A DNA stretch of 64,000 nt from Lotus japonicus (taxonomy: Eukaryota; Streptophyta; Magnoliopsida; Fabales; Fabaceae): positions 38,021,127 through 38,085,126 of the forward strand of contig NC_080043.1 in assembly GCF_012489685.1 (NCBI RefSeq), given 5' to 3'. Made by a program: the position numbers and the translations under genes. This document shows positions 33,191 to 45,090 of this stretch, one piece after another. Under the pieces are notes generated by a model that did not search any database, was not told where the DNA came from, and saw only the letters and a list, made by a program, of their open reading frames with translations. Numbering within the stretch: the first letter of the stretch is position 1; each line of letters starts with the position of its first letter.

Positions 33191-34456
33191 ATGCCTGCAA
33201 AAAGATCAAGAACCAACACAAGAGCTGCAGCTTCTTCCTCCACCTCCCGGAGCTTTGATCGCTCCCGCTTCCTATCATCGATTAAGGAGGAGTTTTACCG
33301 ATCTCACCTAGCACACAAGGAGTGTGTGAAGGAGCGGGGAGTTCTTTATCGGGAGGGAAGGAGAGACCTCTTGGGAATGCAAGAAGCCATGGAGATTAGG
33401 AGGTGGAAGAATTGGGTCAACCCCATTCCGTTTGCTTGTGAGGTCATGGTTAGGGAGTTCTTCGTGAACACCTACTGTGACAATCAAGAGGACAAGTCCA
33501 GGCCACCGGTGAATTCATCTTGGTTCAGGGGAGATGTGATTGATTACAATCCAGCAGTCATTCGCAGGCATATCGGTCTCCTCACGGAGGACCAAGAGAA
33601 GGAGCTTTTCCCCGAGAAGGCCACCTATCATGAGCTCTTAAAGGAGAAGTCACCGGAGATCTTGGAAGACATGAAGGCAGTGATTGTTAGGCCTGGGCGG
33701 GACTGGGAAGCAGTTGATGATGAGATCATTTTTGTGCGGAGGAAGGATATGACACCGCTGGCTAGAGTTTGGGCTGAATTTTTGCAGGATTCCCTCATTC
33801 CTAGCTCTAACAAATCTGAACTTAGAGAGGTTACAATGGTTGCCATCTACTGCATTGTGAGAGGCCATCCTATGGACGTAGCCACCATCATTGCTAGTCG
33901 GATTTATTCCCTCTACAACGGGAGTAAAGACAAGCATCGACCCATCTTTCCTCACTTGATTTGCTCTTTGATTCATGCAGTGAGGGACAGAGCTAGGAGG
34001 CCAGTCCATGTTATTGAGAAGAGGTTGGCTGTTGCACCTCTGCTCAGTAAGGAGAGGATCACTCAACTTTATAAAGAATGGACGGCCAGAATGCCTCAAG
34101 AGGAGGAAGAGGAAGAGGATCTTGAGGAGCCAGTGGAAGAGGAAGATGAAGAAGAAGAAGAAGAAGAGGAAGAAGAAAATGTTGAGGTGGTGAATGAGGT
34201 GGTTACTCCACCACGTGCTGACCCTTCTCCAGCTTGGATGGAGGCCGCTTTCGGGCGGATGTTTTTGAGGCAAGATCGCCTACACAGGGATCTTGACCTC
34301 CATTGGAGGGGAGGTAGCACATTAGACCCCAGGTACAATGGCCCCATGGATTTCAATACCTTGGGGCAGGGGATGATCGATTTGAGCTTGATGCATGATG
34401 CCGGTGTTCATCCAGATTATGGTGATGGAAGGGGTGACCATGACCCCATTGAGTGA
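33191..34456 (+). CDS. Element C third ORF: putative plant transposon protein domain / env-like position (421 aa)
   Basis: ATG after the TTTTGCAG acceptor, MPAKRSRTNTRAAASSS (basic, possible nuclear signal). The body has IPFACEVMVREFFVNTY and WFRGDVIDYNPAVIRRHIG, the pattern seen in proteins labelled putative plant transposon protein and found in Athila-type elements downstream of pol. A Glu-rich tract (EEEEEDLEEPVEEEDEEEEE region, near 34100-34185) follows, then a conserved-looking C terminus. It is fully open while gag of the same element is broken. The position matches the env-like ORF of Athila, but no signal peptide or transmembrane segment is evident. Function unknown. Confidence 0.72.
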   Translation: MPAKRSRTNTRAAASSSTSRSFDRSRFLSSIKEEFYRSHLAHKECVKERGVLYREGRRDLLGMQEAMEIRRWKNWVNPIPFACEVMVREFFVNTYCDNQEDKSRPPVNSSWFRGDVIDYNPAVIRRHIGLLTEDQEKELFPEKATYHELLKEKSPEILEDMKAVIVRPGRDWEAVDDEIIFVRRKDMTPLARVWAEFLQDSLIPSSNKSELREVTMVAIYCIVRGHPMDVATIIASRIYSLYNGSKDKHRPIFPHLICSLIHAVRDRARRPVHVIEKRLAVAPLLSKERITQLYKEWTARMPQEEEEEEDLEEPVEEEDEEEEEEEEEENVEVVNEVVTPPRADPSPAWMEAAFGRMFLRQDRLHRDLDLHWRGGSTLDPRYNGPMDFNTLGQGMIDLSLMHDAGVHPDYGDGRGDHDPIE

Positions 34457-35666
34457 GTTTATTGAGGTATTTCTACTCTTAGTTTAGGTCATGCATCTTT
34501 AGCATATTTTTCAATTTGTACATTTTGTTTTTCTTTTTATCATGCATTGTTATTTGAGTGTTTGTTTTTTGGTCTTTTACTTCCCTATACTCACATGACA
34601 TGCTTTTAGCTATAGTTTTGCTTCCCTACTTGTGCTGTTTTTTTGAAAATGCTTTTGTGAATACTTGTTGCTGTTTGTGGGGATGAGTGATTGCATGTTT
34701 GGGGAAGAGAGGAGGAGACTTCGGTCTTCCGAGTGTTTCTTGAGAAAGAAGTCGAGGTGAGTCCATTGAGGGTCTATCTTTGACCCTTCACCAAAAAAAC
34801 TCCCTGGAGGATCCTGACTCACTTGCAATTCTTGGTTCTGCGTTAATTTCACTCATAGCATGCTTTGTGATTCTTGCTTCGTTCTTGAGACTTGTAGGAT
34901 TTCTTGAGATTCTGAGTTTGTTGGTTGAACATTGCCCTTAGTTGTCCCACTTGAGCCTTATCGCAGAATTTATTGTAGCCAAGTAATTGGGACGGATGTT
35001 TGGTTGGGATATTGGGGAGTGTTGGTCCTTGTTTCATTTAAAAGGAGTTGAAAAAGTTGGGAAATAGTCTCTTGCCCCAAATTAAAAGTTATAAAAAAAA
35101 AAAAAAAAAACTCCTAAACAAAAGTTGGAGTTGGAAAAAAAGAAGAAAAAAAAGGTTTGAAAAGGGGGGGGGGGGCAAGAGACTTGTGAAAAAATGTTTG
35201 TTGTGAAAAGCTCCGGGGTTACTAGAAGAGGACCACACTCATTGTGCTTGAAAGCCTAGTTTTCCCTTAGGGACCAACCACCATCATGTTTTCACCAAGC
35301 CAATGTTTCAACCCTTTTGAAAGTCTCTTTGAATTTTTGCATGTTTGATCTTTGTTGCTATTGAGTGAATGACATTCAGGACCTATGAACTTGCTTGTGT
35401 GCTCAGTGCACTAAATTAACATCTCATCCTAGGATTTGTAGATCTATATGCTTCTCATGAATGGACTCTACACTCTTCTCTTTTCAAAAGTTGCATAAGT
35501 AGGTTGTCGGGTCCTTCTCTTGGAACTAGCTGTGGTTACTTTGTCCCCGTGTTTAGTTTGTAAAGTATTCCTTGTTGGGAGCACTTGTTTGGGAGCATTT
35601 CTTGCGCTTGAGGGCAAGCGAGTGTTTTTTACGCTCGAGGGCGAGCTGCCGTTGAGTATAGTGGTG
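34457..35666 (+). other. Element C 3' untranslated region with homopolymer and purine runs
   Basis: No gene. A long A run then purine-rich AAAAAAAGAAGAAAAAAAAGG and a G run lie at about 35090-35175. A GAGGGCAAGCGAG/GAGGGCGAGC pair lies near 35608-35646. No strong polypurine tract abuts the 3' LTR; the sequence there is GTTGAGTATAGTGG. Confidence 0.6.
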
Positions 35667-36990
35667 TGATGACCCTATTTTAGTAGTGCTTTTAGGGTCA
35701 TTTCTTTGTTTGTTTTGAGTCTTTTTGTTGAGTCTCATGTAGTGTTTCATGCATTATCATGCATTTTTATCTTTTCTTGAATCTTTACTTTGTTTTGGTA
35801 ATTTTGTAGTTTTATAGGGACTTTTCTTGCATTTTAAGTTAAGTTTAGGACTTGCATGATTTTCTTTTGTTTTATGAAGGACCTCTTGTGCTAATGAGCT
35901 CTTTGAGCTTCTAGATTCTTCCTTGACTTGTTGGTTAGGTTTGGAGAGCAGAAACTGAAGGAAAAAGAAAGCCAAGAAGCATGGAATTGAAGGAGGACTT
36001 AAAGAGGATTGAAAGAGGAGTTACAAAAGCTGAAAAGTCTTTTCCAGGCGAGCTTGAGCGCCTAGGCGCTGGGAATTGGCGCCTAGGCGCCAATAGGGCT
36101 CCAGAGAGCATGTTTTGGGCATGCAATTGGCGCTCTGAATTGGCGCCTGAGCGCCCGGACTCGTATTTTTTGTGTATAAATAAGGTTTAGGCCAATTTCT
36201 TTGAGGAGTTAGACATTTTTACTCATTTTGGATCAAGTTTGAGAGCTGAGGAGAACCTTAGGGTTGTAGGAAGGCTTCCAACTTGTAATTTTCTCAGGTT
36301 TTCATTACATTTTCTGTATGAATTCACTAGCCATGAGTGGCTAGTTTCCTTTTTTGCTTTGGGTTAAGAGATTCTATGAAGTTTTAGTTTGTTAAATCCT
36401 ATCTCTATGCATGAGTTCTTGATTTAATCTTGTATTTCATTTCCACTATGCATGTTTAGCTTTGGTGCACCTTTGCTATAGGCTAGATTATAATCAAACG
36501 GAAGTTTGTTATGATTTAGGGACACGAATTGAAATAGATCCTTCTATACTTGCTTCTAGGCATAGAGTGAGGGGAGGGTTTTGTTGGTCTGAATAAACAT
36601 GCTTATAAACCTCTTATGAATGTTTAAGTACACAAGGAATTGGGCTTAACTTTCAGTTTGAGAGAATTACTTTTGTGAGGAATCAACTAGTAAGTACATA
36701 GGCTATAACAACAAGAGACAAATCAAGGTGTCACATGCATAGGATAGGTGGACTAAAATGGATTAGATGATCAAAAACCCAAGGCAACTTTTTATCAATT
36801 GTTATTTACAACATTATCAACATTGCTCTTTTGCAAAACTTTTGTCACAAACATCCAAAATCAATTTCTGAATTTTATTGCTTTAGAAACTTGCAAACTT
36901 TATGCTTAAATCAACAATTCTCACTCACAATCCCTGTGGTTCGATATTTTAAAACCCGGAGGTATTCGTATACTTGCGAATTGACCAACA
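35667..36990 (+). mobile_element. 3' LTR of Athila/Tat-like element C (1324 bp)
   Basis: Near-identical to 28200-29528 with the same ends and followed by TSD GTTAC. Few differences are visible by eye, mainly small indels in the palindromic-motif cluster, so the insertion is fairly young. Confidence 0.95.
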
Positions 36991-36995
36991 GTTAC

Positions 36996-37256
36996 CGCGG
37001 TGAGGTTGGGTAGACTTGTTTGCTAAGATGTTTGCTTGGCTGTGAGATTGTCTGAAATTAGTATCATTGCCGTGATACTTGAGATTAATTATTTATTGTA
37101 TATTTAGTTATTTCTTTAAATTTGAGGGCACTGACATTGGGTTGTGGTTCTACTTCTAAGCAGGATTTCATCATGCCTCCGAGACAGGACCCAACCAATG
37201 CTCAACTTGCTCAAGCAATGGCACAGCTGGCTCAAGAAATGATCACAAGATTCTGA
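36996..37256 (+). pseudogene. gag: Element B2 leader end and first codons of gag
   Basis: It resumes the B leader (CGCGGTGAGGTTGGGTAGAC) and gag start [20 protein letters not shown] at about 37174. It then joins directly to RNase H sequence at a GATCACAAG junction. About 2 kb of gag, protease and RT is deleted. Confidence 0.85.
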
Positions 37257-38943
37257 AGTACTTGTTTGATCAGAAGGATCTGAACATGAGACAGCGAAGG
37301 TGGATGGAATTTTTGCAGGACTATGAGTTCGCTCTACAGTATCATCCGGGGAAAACCAATGTTGTAGCTGACGCTCTTAGTCGAAAGGCTATACATGTAT
37401 CCTCGTTGATGGTCAAAGAGTTAGAACTGTTAGAGACATTCCGAGACCTGAGCTTGGATGTTAAGCTCGCACCAGGGGAGTTGAGATTCGGAATGGTGAC
37501 GGTGTTGAGTGGACTCTTAGACGAGATAAATTCGAAGCAAGAGACCGATGAAGGATTGATTGAGTGGCGCAAACTTGTTACTCAAGGAAAGGCACCGAAA
37601 TTCACGATCGGAAACGATTGACTTTTGCGTTGCAAGGGACGAGTTTGTGTACACAATGACGCAACTATGAGGAGATTGATCTTGGATGAAGGCCACAAGA
37701 GCAGGTTGAGTATTCATCCGGGAATGAACAAGATGTATGAAGACTTGAAACTTCATTTCTGGTGGCCTGGGATGAAGAAAAAGTAGCTGAATACGTGTCG
37801 ACATGTCTGACTTGTCAGAAGGCGAAGGTGGAACATCAGAAGCCGGCAGGGAAACTACAATCGTTGGATGTCCCTGAGTGGAAGTGAGACAACATCTCTA
37901 TGGACTTCGTGACGGCGTTGCCCCTAACACGAAGGAGATTTGATGCAATATGGGTAGTTGTTGATCGATTGACGAAGACTGCTCACTTCGTGCCGATCAA
38001 TCTGAACTACAAAGTGGAGAAACTAGCAGAGATCTACATCGCTGAGATTATACGTTTGCATGGTGTACCGTCTAGCATTGTGTCAGACAGAGACCCGAGG
38101 TTTACCTCACGTTTCTGGGGAGCTTTGCAGCAAGCTTTGGGAACCAAGTTGAGATTGAGTTCCGCTTATCATCCACAGACGGATGGGCAAACCGAGAGGA
38201 CTATTCAATCCTTGAAAGATTTGCTACGGGCTTGTGTGCTAGATCATCAAGGAAGCTGGGATGAGTTGTTGCCGCTGATTGAGTTCACCTACAACAACAG
38301 TTTTCATGCGAGCATATGGATGGCACCTTACGAAGCTTTTTATGGTCGGAGGAGTCGTACGCCCTTGTGCTGGCATCAAGACGGTGAGAATATGGTCATT
38401 GGACCGGAGTTGGTTCAGCAAACTACAGAAGAGGTGAAGCGAATCCAGGAAAAGATGAGGATTTCGCAGAGTCGTCAGAAGAGTTACGCTGACAATCGAA
38501 GAAAAGAGCTAGAATTTCAAGCTGGAGATCATGTCTTCTTGTGGGTTACCCCGATGACAGGTGTCGGAAGGGCGATCAAGTCGAAGAAGCTTACTCCAAA
38601 GTTTATAGGACCGTACCAAATCATGGAGCGAGTTGGACCAGTGGCATACAGGATTACATTACCGCCATTCCTATCCAACATCCATGATGTGCTTCATGTG
38701 TCGCAACTGCGGAAGTACATGGCTGATGACTCTCATGTGATTGAACCTGATGACATTCAGCTAAAGGATGATCTTACGATGATGATGCCACCCATCAAGA
38801 TCGTTGATAAAAGCATGAAGCGCCTGAGAAACAAGGAGGTGTCCTTGGTGAAGGTTGTGTGGAATCAAGCGACAGGCGACGCTACATGGGAATTAGAAGA
38901 TAAGATGCGAGAGTCACATCCCGACTTGTTTGTAAAACCTTAA
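37245..38943 (+). pseudogene. pol: Element B2 RNase H end, integrase and chromodomain-like region (broken)
   Basis: It begins in RNase H ([36 protein letters not shown]). TGA at 37619 and frame damage near 37780-37890 interrupt the HHCC finger (HxxLSIHPG, CLTCQKAK). The integrase core from 37900 is intact: MDFVTALPL, IVSDRDPRFTSRFWGALQQA and [18 protein letters not shown] give the DDE residues. The GPY region ([18 protein letters not shown]) and chromodomain-like end ([18 protein letters not shown]) follow, with a stop at 38941. No 3' LTR follows; the sequence breaks off near 38960. Confidence 0.92.
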
Positions 38944-38976
38944 GTTGCGAGGGCGAAACTAATTATGGAGAAGAGC

Positions 38977-40932
38977 TTATTGAGAATCAAGTCTTCTTTC
39001 AATGAGGTCAAGTTTGGAGTCTGACTGAACCGGAGCAGACGGAGCAGCTTGATCAGAGTGAGGAGCTTGTGCAGAGGATGAGGTGATGTTTGTAACTTGA
39101 ACAGGAGCGAGCACTTGAGCTTTAAGGGCTGCAGCCTCAGCCTTTAGTCTTGCAGCTTGTTCCAGAGCATCAAGCCTAGCAGACTCACGTAGAGCTGCTT
39201 CAAGCCTTGCAACAACTTCTGCTTCCTCTTTCTTCTTTCTTGTTTCTTCTATTTTAGTGTAGAGCTTTTCCCTTAAGCGTCTTTCATGTAGAGCTTGTCT
39301 TCTCCTGGTTCTGGCTTCAAATCTCTGTCTAGCAGCATTAATTCTGGCCTCTCTTTCTTCATTGTCGAGTAACATCATCTCATCAATCTGGTTGTGCATC
39401 CAATTGCACAGACGACTCCAGTCTTCAGCAACCAGAGGTTCTGGTCTAGGTCCAGGATAGCGGTTTGGACTTGGAACTGTGATGAAATGTTCAGGAATCT
39501 CTGAGATCCTTTCACTTGCAATTCGAACGAATTGGCGATTGGATTCAGATTTGTTGGATGGTGAGGAAATTTGAGTATTGGTAGGAAAAGAAACAGATGG
39601 AGCGGGAGAGAGAGTTTCTCGATCAGAGTGATAAGGTGATTTTGGTTCAGAGTCTGGCTTTTCAGAGGTTTGTGTTTCAAAAGCCTGTGTTTCAGAGGTT
39701 TGTGGATTATATGGAAGTATAATGGGTGAGGTTGGTTCAGAGGGTTTGGGATTTTGAAGCATTTTCCAGAGGGGTTCTTCCTCAATGGAAGGTTGAAAGA
39801 ATGAAGACCTAGGTGGTGAGATGTGAGTGGTTGTTTGGACAACAGGTGTGGATTCAGGAGTAGGAGAAGGTAAAGCTAAGGTTGGAGTGAGGTTAGACAC
39901 AGCAACAACAACATCAGAGTCATCTTCATCAGTAAGAACAGTGAACTTACTTGAATTCCTGACTGAAGATCTGGTAACTCTAGAAGTAATTGCTGCTCGA
40001 GTAGGTTCCAGCTGAATAACTTTTGTAGCAATTCTGACCTTCTTTTTCGTCTTCTGAGGTGGTTGCTCATCATCATCACCATCAGAGTCATCCTTTGTTT
40101 CATCAGTATCCTCTTGCTTCCTCTTGGTCTTATTCTTCTTGGGTGATTCAAAATCAGGAGCGTCTGGCATAACTCTTAAGAACTCATCCACATCAATTTC
40201 AAAGCCTTGCCTCTTCAGATCATCAAGATAGAACATGATTGCCTCTGGATCATCAGCCTTTGACCAGAGGGGGTAGTCTGTAAGAGGGACTCTTCTTTTC
40301 CTGCCTTCATCTGTTGTGGCAGCATATTCAGCTTCAACTTTCATATCTATCAGACCCATCTTCTCCATTGATGTAGGAGCTAAGGCATCTCCAACAGTAG
40401 TTGAGAGATCTTCAGAGCATCCTGCTTTGGTCAAAGCTTCTATCAACTTGCTCTCAATGAAGATATCAGATAGTAGCCTTCCAAAAGGAATGTACTTGAT
40501 TGTAGGCTTGTGAGCCTTAATGAAGTACAGCATCACCTTCTGATTAAAGTTGATATAGTCTGGAGAACTTCCCTTTGGTCTGGGATTGAAACACTTCAGT
40601 ATAATCTTGTGCCAAATTCTCAAATCAGGATGAAGATCCTTTGTCTTGCGATCACCTTTACCTGGTTTCCAGGTAGAGTACATCACCTTGTTGATTTTGT
40701 CTTTGGTTCCCTTTGTCTTGGGTTCGCTTGTCTGAAACCTGAAGCCATTGATGGTTTCTGCACCCAGAAGCAGAGCAATAGATCTCTCAGTGATGATGAT
40801 CTTTTTGCCCAACACGTAAGAAACCACTTGAAGATCATCACAATCAGCATGTTTCCAGAATTCCTTCACCAATTTGTAGTAGACTGGACCGGTAAGTCTA
40901 GAGAAGTACCCTTCCCAGCCTTGAGCTTGCAC
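38977..40932 (-). pseudogene. Orphan Sirevirus envelope-like ORF (651 codons, ends missing)
   Basis: An unbroken minus-strand frame reading VQAQGWEGYFSRLTGPVYY, then SYVLGKKIIITERSIALLLGAE, YPLWSKADDPEA, lysine/acid-rich and Ser/Pro/Thr-rich middle parts, and a C-terminal coiled coil (EEREARINAARQRFEARTRR; ETRKKKEEAEVVARLEAALR). This matches the envelope-like third ORF of SIRE1/Maximus Sireviruses in legumes, as I recall the family. No ATG precedes VQAQGW (the first codon is GTG), and no pol, LTR or TSD is seen around it, so both ends appear cut. It adjoins the broken end of B2. Intactness over 1.95 kb suggests recent arrival or constraint. Confidence 0.68.
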
Positions 40933-40977
40933 TGTAAAGTTTATTTTATTTTATTTTCGTTTGGTTGAATTAAGCAG

Positions 40978-41127
40978 AAAAATGTTGATGTGGCTGCTGA
41001 AAAACTCCGTGCTCGGGATATAGGAATTCAAGTGTTGGTGGATGTTTGCCATGTTTATATTGCTCAACTAAAGAAGAGTTTGATTAAAAAAGTTGTTTTT
41101 GTGAAATTTTCTTCAGATAAACTATGA
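40978..41127 (+). pseudogene. Exon-like fragment of an unrecognised gene
   Basis: It follows a T-rich stretch and an AATTAAGCAG acceptor. The frame reads KNVDVAAEKLRARDIGIQVL and VCHVYIAQLKKS to a TGA. It looks like a last coding exon, but I cannot name the family and no upstream exon is visible because the Sirevirus fragment lies on its left. Confidence 0.3.
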
Positions 41128-42781
41128 AATTTGTATAACAACATGATTTGTTATTAGTTCTTCAGATGAACTAGGCTGAAAAATGTGATTTATGTCTGTT
41201 TCTTTTATTCAATCTTTTGATTCTAGATTTCTTTTATTTGACATCACTTCTTATTATGATTCCACTTTTATTTTAATTTGCATTTCTCTTTTGATTTTGG
41301 ACTAGAACGTGGAAGATTGAAAGAGAAGCAAAGGGAATAGAGTGTTTGTTGAGAGGCGTCCATCAGTTATCATGTTAAGCAGCGATATAAACTCTTCTTT
41401 TATTTTGCTTCTTTTTTACTTTTCATGATCCTTTTCTATTTGTGTGCAAACTTCAAACTCTACACTTTAGCCATTCCTTGAGGAATTATTTCATCAGTTA
41501 CTCCTGGCAAACTTGAAACTCTACACATTCTGCTATAAGTTTTCAAGACAAAATTGACAACTAATCAAAATTGTATTTACATTATAAAGCATGGGAATAA
41601 GTTCTGAAGATTGTATACCACTCAAATTTCTCTTCTCCATGATAAAACTTAGCATCATTTGATAATTTTACTGAACATGAAAAACATGTTTTGTTGTTGT
41701 AAATTGATGTCTACATTTTGGAGGAACCATTATGGAGGAACCAGGGGACTCATTAGTAATAAGTTCTACATTAGAAACAACACCAGTGCATCCCTTTGAG
41801 GCTCTGAGAATATCCAAGCCTCTCAAGTCACAGACAAGGAGGAGTTTCAAAATTGGAAGATCTCGGATGCTATAAACTGGAGAGATTTCAGCCACAAAAA
41901 AATTCAGAGCTTGGGTACAAGGAGAGAGCAGCATCATCGTGAGATATGAATTTGACTATTACCATCAAGAAAGGATTGGAATTTAGTGTGTAGTATCAAC
42001 GTGATTACCTATTGTGTGACCTCCCTGCCCTGCCCCTAAAAAGGAGAGAATTTGTTGAGCTTTTTATTTTTTGTATAACTATTGGTTGAAACTTAACCTG
42101 TGTTGTATAATAGAAAAATGTAATGAATTAATGATCCTTAATAAAGACTTTTGCGTTGTATAATGGATGGTACCAGGTTAACTGAAAAAGTGCATTGATC
42201 CTTATCGTTGATATTCAAAAGTTGTTTTGCACTACATGAATATACAAAATTGATAATTATCTGCAAATGGAAAGAAACTTTTTTTTTGGGTGCTGACTTT
42301 TAGAATTTTTTTTATTTTGGTACTTTGAAACGATAAATTACATACTCCAGGAATTGATCTACATCTTCCCCTCCCCAAGTCCCCAACTCATATGTCCCAG
42401 GCGTTTACCACTTGAGCTATCTTTCACGACAAAATCATTAGAATTTGAATAAGAAATAATCTATATATTCACTTTAAAAAAAGTATATTTTGAAATAATT
42501 AATTTAAATTATAATTAAAATAATCTATATATTATTTTTTTGTTATTGGGAGGTGGAGAGCCCATCAATATATTCTTTTTTAAAATGGGAAAAATAATCT
42601 ATATATTTAAAAATAATTCATTCTAATTATTTTAGAATTAAATCATAATTAATGTCATTAAAGATTGATTTGTATAGTTTTTATCACCTTGATTGCTCTT
42701 TGATTGCATATTCAATTGTTGGAAGACGAAAGAAAAGTATCAATCCTTTTGAACACCTTTTTCTTATTTAGGAAAATCTTA
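41128..42781. other. AT-rich flank with possible 3' UTR and a SINE remnant
   Basis: No convincing gene. The stretch to about 42150 includes AATAAAG near 42140 and could be 3' untranslated sequence of the exon-like fragment. A SINE-like segment lies at 42330-42432. From 42450 the sequence is low-complexity AT with repeated AATAATCTATATATT. Confidence 0.35.
42330..42432 (-). mobile_element. tRNA-derived SINE remnant
   Basis: The minus strand has an A-box-like ATAGCTCAAGTGGTAAACGC (42401-42421) and a degraded B-box region about 50 bp further. It resembles the SINE at 49840-49975. Confidence 0.4.
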
Positions 42782-45090
42782 TCTTAATAATATATAAAGT
42801 TAATCCACCAAAGTGGGTCATATTGTGTTTTAAATGACACGTGTATTTTTTTGATTTGCTCTTACTTACTATTTTCCACATGTGCCTTGTTTATTGGTCC
42901 AAATTGTGTACATAAATAAATGAATATCTATTTAATTATAAACTTCCTCTCCTAAAATCACTCTTTTATTAAATTCCTCCCATGTTCTGTAACCAAAAAA
43001 AATTCCTCCCAGATTCGGTTAGCAACTCAGAAAACAAACAATAACAGAACAGCTAACAACTACCAAACTTTGGCACAAACACCACAATTTGCCCACTCCA
43101 CTTATTAATCCAAAACCAAAACAAGTTACAGATGAGAAATGAATTGGAGCGACTAACACGGCAACAGGGAGCATCCAATTCCCTTAATGATATTAATACA
43201 AATACCCCCCACACTATATCATTATCCAACGTGCCTATACACACAAAGAATTACCCCACCCAAAAACCAGATTTGCCTCCATAACACACGAAGACGCAGA
43301 ACAACAAAGACAATCAGCAAACAGCAAGGATTATAAACTTTGCAGGCACATCAGAGGTTGAGTTGTCCATTCGTAAAGTGAACAAATAAATCCGCGAACC
43401 TTATCAATGATTTTAAAGCTAATTTTAATTCCCTCAAATCTCTCAATTTTTACCTCTTAATCATCTCCAAAATTCCTCCTTTTTCTCAGTTTTTGTTTTC
43501 TTTTTCCTTTCAAATTCTTCACAGAGCATGTGTGTTTTCATTCCCTTTATCTTCAGAGAGGGTTGGACTTTTTTTTCAACTTTTTCAATTATTAGAATAT
43601 GAGATAATTCAGTGTCTTTCATTGATCGGTAACAAGGGTCTTGAATTATGACCTTCATCTCCACTTATGAGTTCTTAATATAATCTTTTTACTAAAAAAA
43701 TACTACTGTATGAGCGACTGCGAATTTAAAGATGATTGAAAGAGAGACAAGAAATTCTTTTGAGGGTAGAGAGACATGGAATTTTGTGTGTCGTTTAAAG
43801 GAAAGTACATATTTATTTTTCATTCAAAAGATAGTTAGTTAAGCATTCTTCTCATATCGTTATGCAGTTTTTACTTATTTTTCTAAACTACGATCAAATA
43901 AAGATTTGGTTATATAACGATGTCATTTCAATTCATTGGTTTGAATCTGAAGGACTGGATGCTCCTCTATTTGGTATGGTTTCACTCTTTGATTTATGAA
44001 TTTGCTTATGAGAACCATCCAGGAAAAGCACCAAGAAGTTATAATATCACATTGTAACCTTCTTTTATTTGTACAAATAAGATTATGCATCAGGTTTCTC
44101 TCAAACATTGAGTTTCTTAATTTGAGCCTAATTCTCAGCAGTCCAATCCTTAAACCGTGGTTTCTGAATTTCATTCTCATATGAAGTATTTTTATTAATT
44201 TGATGCATATTATCAAAGAAGAAAAAAAACATATAAATGTTTGGTAGCTTCAGATGACATTGATATGAATTTTGAGGAAACTTTTTTCTTAATTATTTCT
44301 TCTTGGTATCTTCCTCATTTTAACTCTAATAACGAAGCTACCCTCATGAAGTCTAGAGACAATTTTAGTATTGATTAAATCTAATATTAAACCATGTTTT
44401 TTATTTATATTGCTCGCTTCATTTTATTATGTATATATCAGTCTAATTTTCGCAGGCTATGTGATTTAATAAATATTGATCAATACTTTTTCTTTACACC
44501 CACCTAATACAACTATGTCCAAGAGAGAGATAAAAATAGAATAGTGAGAAACAAAGATATAACACATGATAGTGGTAGAAAAATAAGAAAGAGATAGAGA
44601 CAAAAGGTAGGTGAAAATTAAATTAAAGAAAAGTGTGTATACGTATAATATAGTTAAACGTTATTCTTTTTTTTTGTTACGGGAGGAAAATAGTTAAACT
44701 TTATTTTAACTAAGTTTCTATATATTCAAAAATATTTTAGAATATCTTTAATATTATATTTACTTTCAAAAAAAGAGTAATTAATATTATCTTTAATTTT
44801 TGAAATTATGAACTAAATTGTGACTAATTAAAATAATCAAATTATTATATTCTATATTTTTGAAACTCATTGACTCAATCATATGGATATAGAAATCAAG
44901 AGTTATACTAACTTGAATACTTAGTGCATGTGCTATGGTGAGATATTTTCAAGTAGTGATTCAAAATCAAGCATTTAGGCATATTCTTTGTACTAAATAT
45001 ATTCTTTCCGATGTACCAAAAATACTTAAATTTTAAAAACACTAAAAATACTAAAAATAATTAAATATATTAAAATTTCATTGCACGAGC

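Noticed and set aside
34096..34356. Minus-strand serine-rich ORF
   Set aside because: It is the shadow of the Glu-rich tract of the element C third ORF on the other strand.
20512..38943. A single B element split by insertions
   Set aside because: A second B LTR end, PBS, leader and gag start occur after 22417, so at least two B copies are present.
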